Below, in pieces: positions 13,188-22,755 of a stretch of DNA of 27,078 nt (its first letter is position 1; each line of letters opens with the position of its first letter). This DNA comes from a virus, in the IMG/VR virus record IMGVR_UViG_3300009492_000002, positions 7,974 through 35,051 of that record; one strand, given 5' to 3'. A model generated the notes under the pieces. The model made no database searches. It worked only from the letters and a program-made list of their open reading frames with translations, and was not told the origin of the DNA. The translations under genes were made by a program, and so were the position numbers.

Positions 13188-15542
13188 CTATAATTTAATG
13201 GGTTGAAAGAGGTAGCCCCGACCCTCGTCTTGCTTCAGTCTTGCTTCGCGTTTATGTAATTTATTTATATATTCTGGATCAGCTAATTGGCTCACTGTTT
13301 GAGCTACATAATGATCAAAAACTAACTTTGAATACCATAACTGTGTTGGTAGGTTATTTTTTACTTCCTGAGTTAACGTCACACCAAAACTACGCGCCAC
13401 TTCTTCAAACGCTTTTGGATCTTGTTCTATTGCAGCGACAAACGCTTTTTGCGAATGTGATATAAGTAACTTACCGATAAGTGTTTCCGCTGTTGCCATT
13501 GTTGGTCCCATCAAGGTAGTCGTTAATGAGCTACCATACCGGCTTTGATCTTTAAATATGAAGTCTGCGAATATACCCAGTCCACCACCTTGTGCCGCCG
13601 CTGCCAACCATGACTCACCGCGCTCCAAATCCATTGGCTCTTTACCCGCGATCAGCTGTTTAATCTGTGCGGCAATCATTCCCGTAATCGTCAGTGTCAC
13701 AAACGTTCCAGCCAAATACGCTGCTCCCCGTGCCCGACCAAATTGTTTTGAAAATTCGATTTGATACAACAGAATTGAAATACCAAACGACTTAAACTGA
13801 GCTGCTGATCGAGCGACTTCACCCCAAACCGTTCCCGCTTCTGTCCCTTGTCTCATGATTGCTCTGACTTCTACATCAGGTGCAGGTATTGCGCGATAAG
13901 CCAAAACATCCATCATGTTGCCCACTTTCATTTGCACATCCATTGGTAACTCACGCATATCCAAAAAGCGCGCCCCTTTTATTGTGTGTTTTTTCGACTG
14001 AGTCATCACCCGCCAGTCGGCTTCATTTATGCCTGACTCCTGAAGCATTCTCAAGTTGCCGGCATCCAGATCCTTCCATGCAGTCTTTTCGATATTGGCT
14101 AAATGTCCTAATGACGATAACTGGATTGATGAGCGTCCAGCTTCTGTCATTTTATTCAAGCCACTTAAGCGAATAAAACGATCCGGTATTGTGGCAAATT
14201 TTCCCCAAGCCGAATTAGCTTCAACCTCACCATAACGCGCAAGGCCACTTGCTATATCTATGACATGATCTGCGTTTACACCGCTCTGTAATAAAAACTG
14301 TCTTTCAACTGCGCCTCGACCTGCGAGCGACTTAATAAAGTGCATCGCATTTTTAAATACAGGCAGGCCATTTATTCTTGCTGCTATCGCCATTGTGCCT
14401 TGATCACTGATTGCAGAAACTGACGCGCTACCTAATTTAAAAACATTTACGCCGCGCACCTGCTCAAAGAATTGCTGTAACTTGTTGTTCACACCGGCTA
14501 ACTCTCCGGTTAACTCCTTCATTGTGTTATCTGCACGAACAATTAATCGCTGATCAGCTCCTGCCAGTACGGACGCTTTCGCTCGAACATAATTGTAACC
14601 AGCTCCAGGGTTTGGTCCGAACTGTTTTATCATTGCCGTCTCTTGCGCTAACCCCTTTATGTGAGTAATCATGGCAGAATAAATATTATCTTCACCGAAC
14701 TTACTCTGATAATTCAGATAGGCCTCGCTGCTTTTAAATCGAAGAAAACGCTGGCGGTTAGTGACACCTCTGGCTACACGAATATCTTTATATTGAGCTG
14801 CTTCCCAATCTGTTTTTGATGCGCCATTGGTAACAATACTGTCGTACATTGACTGAAGCGCAGGACGCAGCTCCTCTTTGTTTGAAAAAGACAAACCAGT
14901 GTTGCGATTAATCATATTCTTTAGATCCAGAACATTGTCTGCCAACAAACCATCAACCCATTCCTGCTGTGAGACTCTTCTGATTTTTAATCCGTTATGA
15001 CTTTGCGGTAAATGCCATTGACTGTCCTTGCGAATATCGCCACCTAATTTATTGTGCATCACCCTTAAATTCTCATTCGCATCAATAAAAGATTTAGCGA
15101 ATGCCTTCGCTTCAGCATCGCCGGATGCTTCACCGAATATTTCTTTTACAATGTTACTCCTGAGTGTGTCATCTACCTGCCATCCGTTAGCTGTCTTCGG
15201 CATAAGCCTCTCCATCATGTCTGACATTTCTGCAAACGCAAAACGAGAATATTGATCAGCCATTAGATCAATTGACTTAACGCCAGACTTACCCGTTTTA
15301 TCAAAAGCCAATAGTGACAGTAGTCCATTACTTGCACCCTCTGGATGCGAAGTGACTGTGTTCATCGCGCTATCAATCGTTAGCATCTGTATTTTTGCGC
15401 GACGGGTTTTTTCTCTCAGTAGTTTTTGAGCCTTTGTCATTGACTCAATAAATTGCGGCTCACTTAGTGGTCGATCACCGACCATGTTATTGATTTCGTT
15501 TTCAGTGAAACCATTTTTTATCATGCAATCTTTCAGGCTCAT
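13188..15542 (-). CDS. Large internal virion / ejection protein, second half (T7 gp16-like)
   Basis: This 784-residue, mostly helical protein follows another internal protein gene and has the size and position of the C-terminal part of the T7 gp16 class of ejection proteins. It shows LGSASVSAISDQGTMA and a hydrophobic segment near residue 610-635 (YLAGTFVTLTITGMIAAQI), suited to a role in a trans-envelope DNA channel. I use ATG 15542, in an ATGA overlap with the upstream stop and AGGA upstream. An ATG 21 bp earlier lies further inside the previous gene. No lytic transglycosylase motif was found. Assignment rests on order and general character. Confidence 0.65.
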   Translation of the reverse strand: MSLKDCMIKNGFTENEINNMVGDRPLSEPQFIESMTKAQKLLREKTRRAKIQMLTIDSAMNTVTSHPEGASNGLLSLLAFDKTGKSGVKSIDLMADQYSRFAFAEMSDMMERLMPKTANGWQVDDTLRSNIVKEIFGEASGDAEAKAFAKSFIDANENLRVMHNKLGGDIRKDSQWHLPQSHNGLKIRRVSQQEWVDGLLADNVLDLKNMINRNTGLSFSNKEELRPALQSMYDSIVTNGASKTDWEAAQYKDIRVARGVTNRQRFLRFKSSEAYLNYQSKFGEDNIYSAMITHIKGLAQETAMIKQFGPNPGAGYNYVRAKASVLAGADQRLIVRADNTMKELTGELAGVNNKLQQFFEQVRGVNVFKLGSASVSAISDQGTMAIAARINGLPVFKNAMHFIKSLAGRGAVERQFLLQSGVNADHVIDIASGLARYGEVEANSAWGKFATIPDRFIRLSGLNKMTEAGRSSIQLSSLGHLANIEKTAWKDLDAGNLRMLQESGINEADWRVMTQSKKHTIKGARFLDMRELPMDVQMKVGNMMDVLAYRAIPAPDVEVRAIMRQGTEAGTVWGEVARSAAQFKSFGISILLYQIEFSKQFGRARGAAYLAGTFVTLTITGMIAAQIKQLIAGKEPMDLERGESWLAAAAQGGGLGIFADFIFKDQSRYGSSLTTTLMGPTMATAETLIGKLLISHSQKAFVAAIEQDPKAFEEVARSFGVTLTQEVKNNLPTQLWYSKLVFDHYVAQTVSQLADPEYINKLHKREARLKQDEGRGYLFQPIKL

Positions 15543-16816
15543 GCTTTTATTCCTAAAAGACAAATATCCAAATTACGTGCCCGATTATCCATTTCTTCAA
15601 TTTGCTTAATTGCATTCATTCCTTTCTCTCTGGGTGTTAGATCAATATCCTCACCAAACATACCGGCCTGCGGATCAATGTCATCCAGATCAAGCATTTC
15701 AATATCATTCATGTACTGGCTATCCAGCATGCGCGATTCAAAATCCGACTCCAACTGAGCATCATCAATAACATAATCTAAGTCCTCCTCTTGCCTCGCA
15801 ATAGGAACGCCCTCACTAATACGCTTTTCTGTTGCGTCCATTCTTTCAAAATGATCTCTTGCTGATATATTATCCGTTACACTTTCAAGCTCGTACTCCG
15901 TCTGTTTTAAAAACGCCTCACCTTCTGGATCTTCGGACACCTCGTTTGCGGCCTTCCTCACCTGCTTCAAGATATTGGCCACTTCTCGTACACCGATCTG
16001 ATTACCTGCGCGAACAAGCTCCTGTTCCATGAGTGAGCCTAATTGCTCCCCCCTAAAACCTTTTTTTGTTCTTATGCCTGTCGCCATGCCTGTTGCTACG
16101 CCTGACAGCAAACCAACCGAGGCTATATTAAATAAGGCGTCACCCCACGTCATATCCACGCCAATGTCTTCATGCCAATTAAAAACAATGGGCTGAATGG
16201 CTGTCTCGGTTGCCATATTAGCGGCAGCACTAATGCCAGCGACTCTGGATGCTCGCCCAAGACGGGTTGTTGCCTGTGATAACTGATAGGCCGCACGACC
16301 GATAAAATAACCCTCCAAAGGGATAGCGGCTATGGCTGCTGGCTCTAACGCATAACCCGTCAACGCTCCTGCAAACTCACCAACTCCACCCATAAAAGTT
16401 TGTCTTCCAGTAATGCTTTGCGCATACTCTTTTCGCTGCTTAAGCGCCTCACGCATTTCGCTGTCAATCGTTTTATTATTCTTAATTTCAGTGCCATACT
16501 TTCTATTTGTATAATCAGCAAGGGAGCTATAATCAGGCAACATCATTCCACGGTTGTCAGGCTTAACGAAGGCAATCCACTCTTGATCTGTTATCTTTCC
16601 TTCTTCACGCAAATCACGAAGTTTTTGATCACGATCACTATAGGACCAACCGCCAGTATCCCGAACAATCCACTCCGATACAGACAGGGCTTCGTCTATA
16701 GTCTGACCAACGCCTACAGTGAGATTCTGGCCGTAACCAGTAGATAGTTGTGGCATAGGAGTGAGATTGTTTCTTACATTCTCCTCAAACTGACGCTGCT
16801 CGGTTTCATAGCTCAT
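15539..16816 (-). CDS. Internal virion / ejection protein, first half (T7 gp16-like)
   Basis: This 425-residue protein begins SYETEQRQFEENVRN, has Gly/Ala-rich amphipathic stretches (FMGGVGEFAGALTGYALEP and LLSGVATGMATG) around residues 140-250, and an acidic C-terminal 130 residues (DLDYVIDDAQLESDF, DIEMLDLDDIDPQ). The hydrophobic but non-secreted middle fits a protein ejected from the capsid that inserts into host membranes. It couples to the next gene by ATGA (15539-15542) and to the previous one by ATGA (16813-16816). Together the two genes encode about 1,210 residues, close to the roughly 1,300 of T7 gp16. That they are one split protein is inference. Confidence 0.6.
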   Translation of the reverse strand: MSYETEQRQFEENVRNNLTPMPQLSTGYGQNLTVGVGQTIDEALSVSEWIVRDTGGWSYSDRDQKLRDLREEGKITDQEWIAFVKPDNRGMMLPDYSSLADYTNRKYGTEIKNNKTIDSEMREALKQRKEYAQSITGRQTFMGGVGEFAGALTGYALEPAAIAAIPLEGYFIGRAAYQLSQATTRLGRASRVAGISAAANMATETAIQPIVFNWHEDIGVDMTWGDALFNIASVGLLSGVATGMATGIRTKKGFRGEQLGSLMEQELVRAGNQIGVREVANILKQVRKAANEVSEDPEGEAFLKQTEYELESVTDNISARDHFERMDATEKRISEGVPIARQEEDLDYVIDDAQLESDFESRMLDSQYMNDIEMLDLDDIDPQAGMFGEDIDLTPREKGMNAIKQIEEMDNRARNLDICLLGIKA

Positions 16817-18909
16817 TGCTTAAACTCATGCCAGCTCATAGCTCTCTTTTTAGGTGCATTGCGATTGTAAGGAAGTCTAAAAGGGATTGATTTACCAACC
16901 TGCGGAGTAGCCGTCATTAGATAATTCCCATCGGCATCCTGAATTAGATACTCACCGCGAGTTAATGAAGGGTGTAACGTGAATTCACCATCACGGATCG
17001 CTTGAAGAACAAACTTTGCATCCCTACCGGCAGCCCCACCCAAGTCATCAATGTACTCGTAACTTAGATCATCCAACCAGGACTCAAAACCGTCGGCATC
17101 CAGTTCATTGTTCGGCAGTAAAAATTTCCTACCATCATAATCAACGATATTTCCTACCACTATTTCTATTGCATCCTGCAAATCATCTGGGTCAGTAGCG
17201 CCGGCATTAAATGCCCCTTCATCATTAGCAATCTTCGCATAATAATCCTTTACTGCTTCGCGATATTGTTGAAGTTCTGTATTTAATTTAAAGACACCAG
17301 CAAGCTCAACATTAATCAAAGCATCTGTATTCTTTGGAATTAAATCTAATCTTTTATCACTCCGCAATTTCTTACCTTCCGATATAGCTTTAATAACTCC
17401 TTCTTCACCGCGCTCAATAATATCGGCATAGACATTAAGGTTTCCTGCATTTTTTTTATCAATCTGAGTAAAGAGCGCATCACGATCTGCCTTTTCTGGT
17501 ATGTCATTAATGACCCTTTTGATAAAATCTTGTTTTTCACCAATGGTCTTAAATTTAAATTGCTTGGCATATTGACTAGCAACTAAATCAGATAGCGGTA
17601 GTGCTTTTATCTTGTACAGTGCAGCCGCTTCTCGGGAACTTTGGAGTGATTTTGCAAAAAAACCTGGTTGATTAGGATTCGGTGAACTACCTACACGCTC
17701 CTGATACAATCCGGTCACGTCTTTACTTATACGTTCTGCTACACGGTAACTAACTGTCAATAGGTTACGCCGAAGAACCCGAGACTCACTACTGTCATCC
17801 TTACCCATAAGTTCGTTGATCATAGGTATATGATCCATTACCGGATTCCTGTACATAAAATCAACAAAAGGTGCTATCTTTTCAGCACGCCTCACATCAA
17901 TCTCCAAAGCACGAAGATCAACGTCTTTTAGTCGGCCTCTCATCTCTTCTACAGTTTCCGAGTCGAACAATGTGCCATCATTCATATTGGCAATCATGTC
18001 CTGAGCTTTCTGTCTTATCTCTTCCTTGTAGACTTTTTGGCCAGACGTAAAACCGGCTTGCAGTGAACCCAGTCGGGAGCGCAATCTGTTTTGTAGATCA
18101 AGGTTTTTGCGCTCAGGTAATGGGCCGCCCTTCTCGCGATAATTATCATCTTGCAGATAACTAATCATGTTTTTAATTGCAGCAATATCTTCAGGCACAG
18201 GTTGAGATATTCTAATAAGCTCATCGGCATTCCACACCTCAAGCCCTTGCTTGTTTCGAGCCAACCGCTCCTTTATCTCAAATTCAGTCCCATCGAAAGT
18301 TGACGCTAAAAAGTCTGCTGTTTGTATATCACCATTTGATATGGCTTGTTTAATCCTGGCGTCTGTCTCGTTCCTCAAGTAGAGATATTGATCATTCGCA
18401 GCCTTAAGTCCGGTAGAAGTATTAAGCTGTGCGTTACGCTGGGAGCGCGATTCAATAAAAGCCTGTCGATCAATCGGGTTGGGGATTGTTCCCGCGATCG
18501 CCTCCATGTCTCCTTGCAATTTATTTCTTAATAATTGTGGATACACTTCATAGGCAGGTATTTGTTTTCTGGGTACATTAATTTCATTCCCGTCTGCATC
18601 TGCTTCCTTATCATTAAGCCGAACACTGTTATCGACTCGCCCCTGTAATTCATCGGCAGTATAAAATTCTTTTGCACCTTCCTTTTCAATAAACTGACTT
18701 TCACTGATATTTGATCTAGCTAAACCCGCATCGAACTTTGCCTTTTCATCACGACGAATAAATTCACCACTGACTTTAGCCATGTGATTTAGTAATGCAG
18801 ATTTTGCGCTACCAGCTCCGCTCTTCGCTGCCGCAACTCGACCGACCGCACCAGAGCTTGCGCGCCCTAATGATTGAACTTGTGTGGACTGAAATTGTGG
18901 AAGCTTCAT
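16813..18909 (-). CDS. Internal virion protein (T7 gp15-like)
   Basis: This 698-residue helical, charged protein occupies the place of T7 gp15, between the small gp14-like protein and the large gp16-like pair. It starts KLPQFQSTQVQSLGRASS, followed by an Ala/Ser/Gly-rich segment, long helical repeats without membrane segments, and a C-terminal beta part (YLIQDADGNYLMTATPQVG). Proteins of this class form the middle ring of the ejectosome. The start at ATG 18909 is 2 bp after the previous stop. No enzymatic motif was seen. Confidence 0.68.
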   Translation of the reverse strand: MKLPQFQSTQVQSLGRASSGAVGRVAAAKSGAGSAKSALLNHMAKVSGEFIRRDEKAKFDAGLARSNISESQFIEKEGAKEFYTADELQGRVDNSVRLNDKEADADGNEINVPRKQIPAYEVYPQLLRNKLQGDMEAIAGTIPNPIDRQAFIESRSQRNAQLNTSTGLKAANDQYLYLRNETDARIKQAISNGDIQTADFLASTFDGTEFEIKERLARNKQGLEVWNADELIRISQPVPEDIAAIKNMISYLQDDNYREKGGPLPERKNLDLQNRLRSRLGSLQAGFTSGQKVYKEEIRQKAQDMIANMNDGTLFDSETVEEMRGRLKDVDLRALEIDVRRAEKIAPFVDFMYRNPVMDHIPMINELMGKDDSSESRVLRRNLLTVSYRVAERISKDVTGLYQERVGSSPNPNQPGFFAKSLQSSREAAALYKIKALPLSDLVASQYAKQFKFKTIGEKQDFIKRVINDIPEKADRDALFTQIDKKNAGNLNVYADIIERGEEGVIKAISEGKKLRSDKRLDLIPKNTDALINVELAGVFKLNTELQQYREAVKDYYAKIANDEGAFNAGATDPDDLQDAIEIVVGNIVDYDGRKFLLPNNELDADGFESWLDDLSYEYIDDLGGAAGRDAKFVLQAIRDGEFTLHPSLTRGEYLIQDADGNYLMTATPQVGKSIPFRLPYNRNAPKKRAMSWHEFKQ

Positions 18910-18911
18910 AA

Positions 18912-19403
18912 TTAACCCATGTAAGAACTGCTGTAATGATATTGAGAACCACCACCAAACAATCCTGCCGAGCCTAATATAGACAAACCACTAACCAGCC
19001 CAGAAATAAGACCGTATTTTTTTGACTTAGCCTGTATGCGAAGAGCCTTTGCCTCATTCAATGCTGCCTGCTTATTTAGGCGAATACGAGATTCACCAGC
19101 ATCTTGCATCCAGTTAATTTCGCGCGCCTGTTCGGTTTGCAAATAATCTAGGTAACCTTGAGTTGATCCTTCTATTCTTGCACCAGACGCGGCTGCCTTT
19201 GCTTGTGCTGTTCCTCGCAGCTGCGCATTTGCATTTTTTTGCCGACGCAACCCTTCTTCGAGTTCGCGTCGCTCTAACTGCTCGTTCTCTTGAGCCATTA
19301 GCTCCTGCTCTACTGCCAGTTTTTTCATGTCCTTGCCTGACTGGTATTCCCCAATACCACCAAAGACACTCAATGCCGCAGGGATAAACCACAGCGGGTT
19401 CAT
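18912..19403 (-). CDS. Internal virion protein (T7 gp14-like)
   Basis: This 163-residue protein has an N-terminal hydrophobic helix (WFIPAALSVFGGIGEY), a long charged alpha-helix (residues 25-60, QELMAQENEQLERRELEEGL), then AQAKAAASGARIEGSTQGYLDYL, the SGxxxxGS-type signature of gp14-like proteins. It ends with a second hydrophobic helix (GLISGLVSGLSILGSAGLFGGG). gp14 is the first ejected protein and forms a pore in the outer membrane. The gene starts on a TAATG overlap with the previous one. Confidence 0.72.
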   Translation of the reverse strand: MNPLWFIPAALSVFGGIGEYQSGKDMKKLAVEQELMAQENEQLERRELEEGLRRQKNANAQLRGTAQAKAAASGARIEGSTQGYLDYLQTEQAREINWMQDAGESRIRLNKQAALNEAKALRIQAKSKKYGLISGLVSGLSILGSAGLFGGGSQYHYSSSYMG

Positions 19404-20227
19404 TAGCCGTAATTCCTATACGCTTGACGTTGCTGCTCTATAGCAACATCGCGCTGCAATTGATACTCATCATAGACTCTGTTTGCATCACTGATGCGTT
19501 GTGTCATTGTTGACTCAAAACCAGCTTTGTCTTCATCACTGCCAAAACGTGACAACTCGTATTCTTCAATTGTTGGCATAATGGAAGACCTGTAAGTTTC
19601 ATATGCCGCTTTATCTGAGCGGGAAAAACCTTCAGGAGTCCAACCCTCAGGAGTCTGTTTTATCCCGTTGTAATCACGCAAATCACTTTGCTGATCTATG
19701 GTAAAAAAACTCTCGCCTGATTTACCTTCTTTAACAAGACTGTATGTTCTTTCATCTATGTCGCTCCCATATTCTATTCTCGACTGCATGCCTGACATAA
19801 AATCATAATCTTGCTTTAGAAACTTGTAAGCCTCACTTGTTCTAAACTCATCCTCTCGTAACTGTACTTCGCCTAGAGATCTATCGCGTTTTGCAGCCTC
19901 CTCTCCCAGCAAAGCCAACCAGCTCTCACCTTCGAGACGTGCGCCCGCCGCACCGTACTTTGCCTTTGCTGAAGCAATGCCATACTGGTAACCAGCCTCT
20001 GCTGTCTTTCGACCTTTAGCTAGATCTTCAAATTCTCGTTCACCTATTCCGTAAGCTTGTTTTGTGTGGGCTTTAAGTAGGCGAGCTTCTTCACGTCTGC
20101 GTCTTTTTTTTGCGCTACGACCAAATAATCCACCCAGTACTGCGCCGGTAAAAATACCGACAGGCCCAAACATAGCGCCGGCTCCTGCGCCACTTAACAT
20201 TCCTGACTTGCCTTCATCTAATGCCAT
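19403..20227 (-). CDS. Internal virion protein with glycine-zipper N-terminus
   Basis: This 274-residue protein begins with a glycine-rich hydrophobic segment (MLSGAGAGAMFGPVGIFTGAVLGGLFG) ending in a basic cluster, and then has long charged helices. A GYQYGIASAKAKYGAAGARLEGESW stretch, read here in parts, again resembles the ASGARIEGS region of the next protein. This suggests a second gp14-related member, possibly by duplication. It starts on a TAATG overlap with the tubular B gene. The role in virion or ejection is inferred from location and character. Confidence 0.6.
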   Translation of the reverse strand: MALDEGKSGMLSGAGAGAMFGPVGIFTGAVLGGLFGRSAKKRRRREEARLLKAHTKQAYGIGEREFEDLAKGRKTAEAGYQYGIASAKAKYGAAGARLEGESWLALLGEEAAKRDRSLGEVQLREDEFRTSEAYKFLKQDYDFMSGMQSRIEYGSDIDERTYSLVKEGKSGESFFTIDQQSDLRDYNGIKQTPEGWTPEGFSRSDKAAYETYRSSIMPTIEEYELSRFGSDEDKAGFESTMTQRISDANRVYDEYQLQRDVAIEQQRQAYRNYG

Positions 20228-22755
20228 TATAAATTATCCACTCCCATCTCACCGTAAATCGCGAGAATGTTCATCGCAACCGGCAAGCTCTCTTCAATTG
20301 TTATTTGTCCGAAATCATCCCAGCCCAGATTAATAGTGCTGTAATGTGTTGTAGCATTCGGCTCAACTGTATCCATAGGTGTTGACGGTGTTCTGTCGGG
20401 AGGACGAACACCATTAATAACAGGCATTTTTGAATCAAGAACAAAAGCGTAAACCTGATTCCATCTTTTTTTAAAAGATCGAATTTGCGACTGAGCCACG
20501 TCAGGCGGCAGTGTTTTTATTTTCGATGTGTAACCAAGTCCAGCATAAAGTTGCTGTCCTGTTCGCTGAGTCGTTATCACTCCGCCAATAACTATCTTTT
20601 CTGGCTCAACCGCCCCATCAACTATCGGTCTAACCGATCTGCCTTCAAGATGATCTAAACCTGTAATAACATTTGTTCCTTCCGCGCTAAAAACAGAGGC
20701 GTAAGAATCCAAGTATTCCTTGTTACCACTATTGGTTTCAACGTCAATTTTTCCATCATCGCGTTGCCCAGCCAGAATTATTTCATTAACACCACTGTCT
20801 CTCCCCGTCGCAATATCCAGCACTTTCATGCCAGTTATTGTTATGCGAGTCCATGCAACCGTCTGCGCGCTACGGTCATAAGTCATGACTGCTAACGTGC
20901 CATCCTCCATAACAACAATAAATATATTTCTCGGGTGCTGTGCCCAGCATCTGAACTTTCCGATAGGTAAAGTAACATGATCCGACAGCATAGTGAGATC
21001 CTCAGACAGCCAGTTATTTTCATCCCAGTTATATGCCATTGCTCTTAACTTGCGTCCATCAGGAGTAAGATAGAAAACCTTTTCGCCCACCTGAACGGCC
21101 TGCATATTATTCGAACCATAATCAGATTGTTTTTCAACCTGAAAATCCAGCGACGATAAAACGCCACTATCAGAGGTAATAATATATTCACTGTTCTCTG
21201 TTCCGACCAACATGTTCTTTGTTCCTACCATCCACTCAATCCGACCTAACGCCTGTAGCGTTATATCAAACGAAGTTGCGGCAGTCGGAGCGGGAGGGTC
21301 AAGACTCGCATCAAGCTGCGTAAAGTCATCAGGGCTTCCAGAAACAGACCCCCATAAACGCTGACGCTCATTAGGTGTCCCACCAAACCATAAGCGCCCT
21401 TGAAAACTAGCCCCTGTTGATGGCCAGCTTGTACCGTTCCAGTCTGCGGGTTTATTAGTAAAAAAATTATCGCCGCCATTGATGATCGTATCTCCATTAA
21501 GTAACGGACCGAAAACATCATTAGCAAACGAATAAATTATTTTATGAATAGGGATATTTGGATGGCAAAAATAAACAGCATCACCCTGAGCGGCTTCAAC
21601 AAAGTGAACAGCATCAAGCTGTGCTTCATTCCACGGAGCGACATACTCAATACCAATACCAGTCGCGTCTTCCTCAGCGGCGGTAGCTACATTAGTAACA
21701 TGAACTTCTGCTGTATGCTGTCCATCAGCGACAACGTCAATCCACACGTTACTCACATTAGGAACGTATGCGACAGTAAAAAATTGAGCGGTTGTTTCAT
21801 AAGATCCAACATCGGATAATCCGGCATTAGATCCTAGTTGTATCCGCAATCTCTCATTACCTAATTGAGTCACCTGCAATAGATGCGTTTTACTTGGATC
21901 AACAATAGTCTGACTTTGTTGTCTAACACCTGCGTAACGATCAATCGGTTCTATAATGGCTACGCTATCTAAAGTAATAAAACTGTTCGGGGATTCGCAA
22001 TCCAGAGTAAGCCAAAAAGGAACAAACGTCGCGGTGAATGTGATAGTTGAGTTGCTTGTCACCAAAACATCCAGCAACGAACCATCGCCTTCAGTACCCC
22101 CTACTCGAATTCGCAAAGCGTTACCGCCAAAATCACCTTTAACTATTATCTTATAAACTGCATCAACCAAGGTAGCTGGTATCGCTTGCGCAATACCGGC
22201 GTAATCACCTAAGACACCTCGGGGAATCATAGTCACTTGGTTATTATCAAACGTAACAACAGATGAACCAGGAGGGTTAGCCCTAACCAGCCAATCTAAA
22301 CCGCCCAATATAAAGTCACCGTTTTTTACGATGTCAATATCGTTTTGTTCGGGCAATAAAACAACTTCGCCATCACCGAAATTAACTAAAGATGTCGCAG
22401 GCGCTTTTAATGCAGTCCAGTGATCCGCACCCGCATTAAAGTTACCATTTAGAAATAAATTACTTCCCACAAATTGAGCACCTGGTGCAATTATCGTTAA
22501 TTTTAAATCAGTAAGTAGAAACGTGTAATATTGTATACGGGTAACTTGAAGGGTATAAATCCTAGCGGCGTTACCATTCACGCGAGCGAAATGCTCCAAA
22601 CCCTCACGTCGAAACGCGCCACCCAGCCGGTCAATAATAACGTTCTCGGCAATGGCTAACCCTTTACTGTAAACTTCAGTATCCGATCGACCTAAATACC
22701 TCGGCGTTATTTCTCCCATCTGAAAGGAGAGTTCTTTTCGCTGAAGAACAGCCAT
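20227..22755 (-). CDS. Tail tubular protein B / nozzle (T7 gp12-like)
   Basis: This 842-residue beta-rich protein starts with RKELSFQMGEITPRYLGRSD and then YSKGLAIAENVIIDRLGG and AFRREGLEHFA, the usual N-terminus of podovirus nozzle proteins. It closes the tail tube and carries fibres. Between residues about 97 and 275 two jelly-roll-like segments are inserted, marked by NGNFNAGADHW and NGDFILGGLDW. Later parts have FQGRLWFGGTPNERQRLWGS, DFTQLD and EWMVG, also typical of the family. It starts immediately after the tubular A stop (TAAATG). At 842 residues it is somewhat longer than T7 gp12 (about 794). Confidence 0.85.
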   Translation of the reverse strand: MAVLQRKELSFQMGEITPRYLGRSDTEVYSKGLAIAENVIIDRLGGAFRREGLEHFARVNGNAARIYTLQVTRIQYYTFLLTDLKLTIIAPGAQFVGSNLFLNGNFNAGADHWTALKAPATSLVNFGDGEVVLLPEQNDIDIVKNGDFILGGLDWLVRANPPGSSVVTFDNNQVTMIPRGVLGDYAGIAQAIPATLVDAVYKIIVKGDFGGNALRIRVGGTEGDGSLLDVLVTSNSTITFTATFVPFWLTLDCESPNSFITLDSVAIIEPIDRYAGVRQQSQTIVDPSKTHLLQVTQLGNERLRIQLGSNAGLSDVGSYETTAQFFTVAYVPNVSNVWIDVVADGQHTAEVHVTNVATAAEEDATGIGIEYVAPWNEAQLDAVHFVEAAQGDAVYFCHPNIPIHKIIYSFANDVFGPLLNGDTIINGGDNFFTNKPADWNGTSWPSTGASFQGRLWFGGTPNERQRLWGSVSGSPDDFTQLDASLDPPAPTAATSFDITLQALGRIEWMVGTKNMLVGTENSEYIITSDSGVLSSLDFQVEKQSDYGSNNMQAVQVGEKVFYLTPDGRKLRAMAYNWDENNWLSEDLTMLSDHVTLPIGKFRCWAQHPRNIFIVVMEDGTLAVMTYDRSAQTVAWTRITITGMKVLDIATGRDSGVNEIILAGQRDDGKIDVETNSGNKEYLDSYASVFSAEGTNVITGLDHLEGRSVRPIVDGAVEPEKIVIGGVITTQRTGQQLYAGLGYTSKIKTLPPDVAQSQIRSFKKRWNQVYAFVLDSKMPVINGVRPPDRTPSTPMDTVEPNATTHYSTINLGWDDFGQITIEESLPVAMNILAIYGEMGVDNL

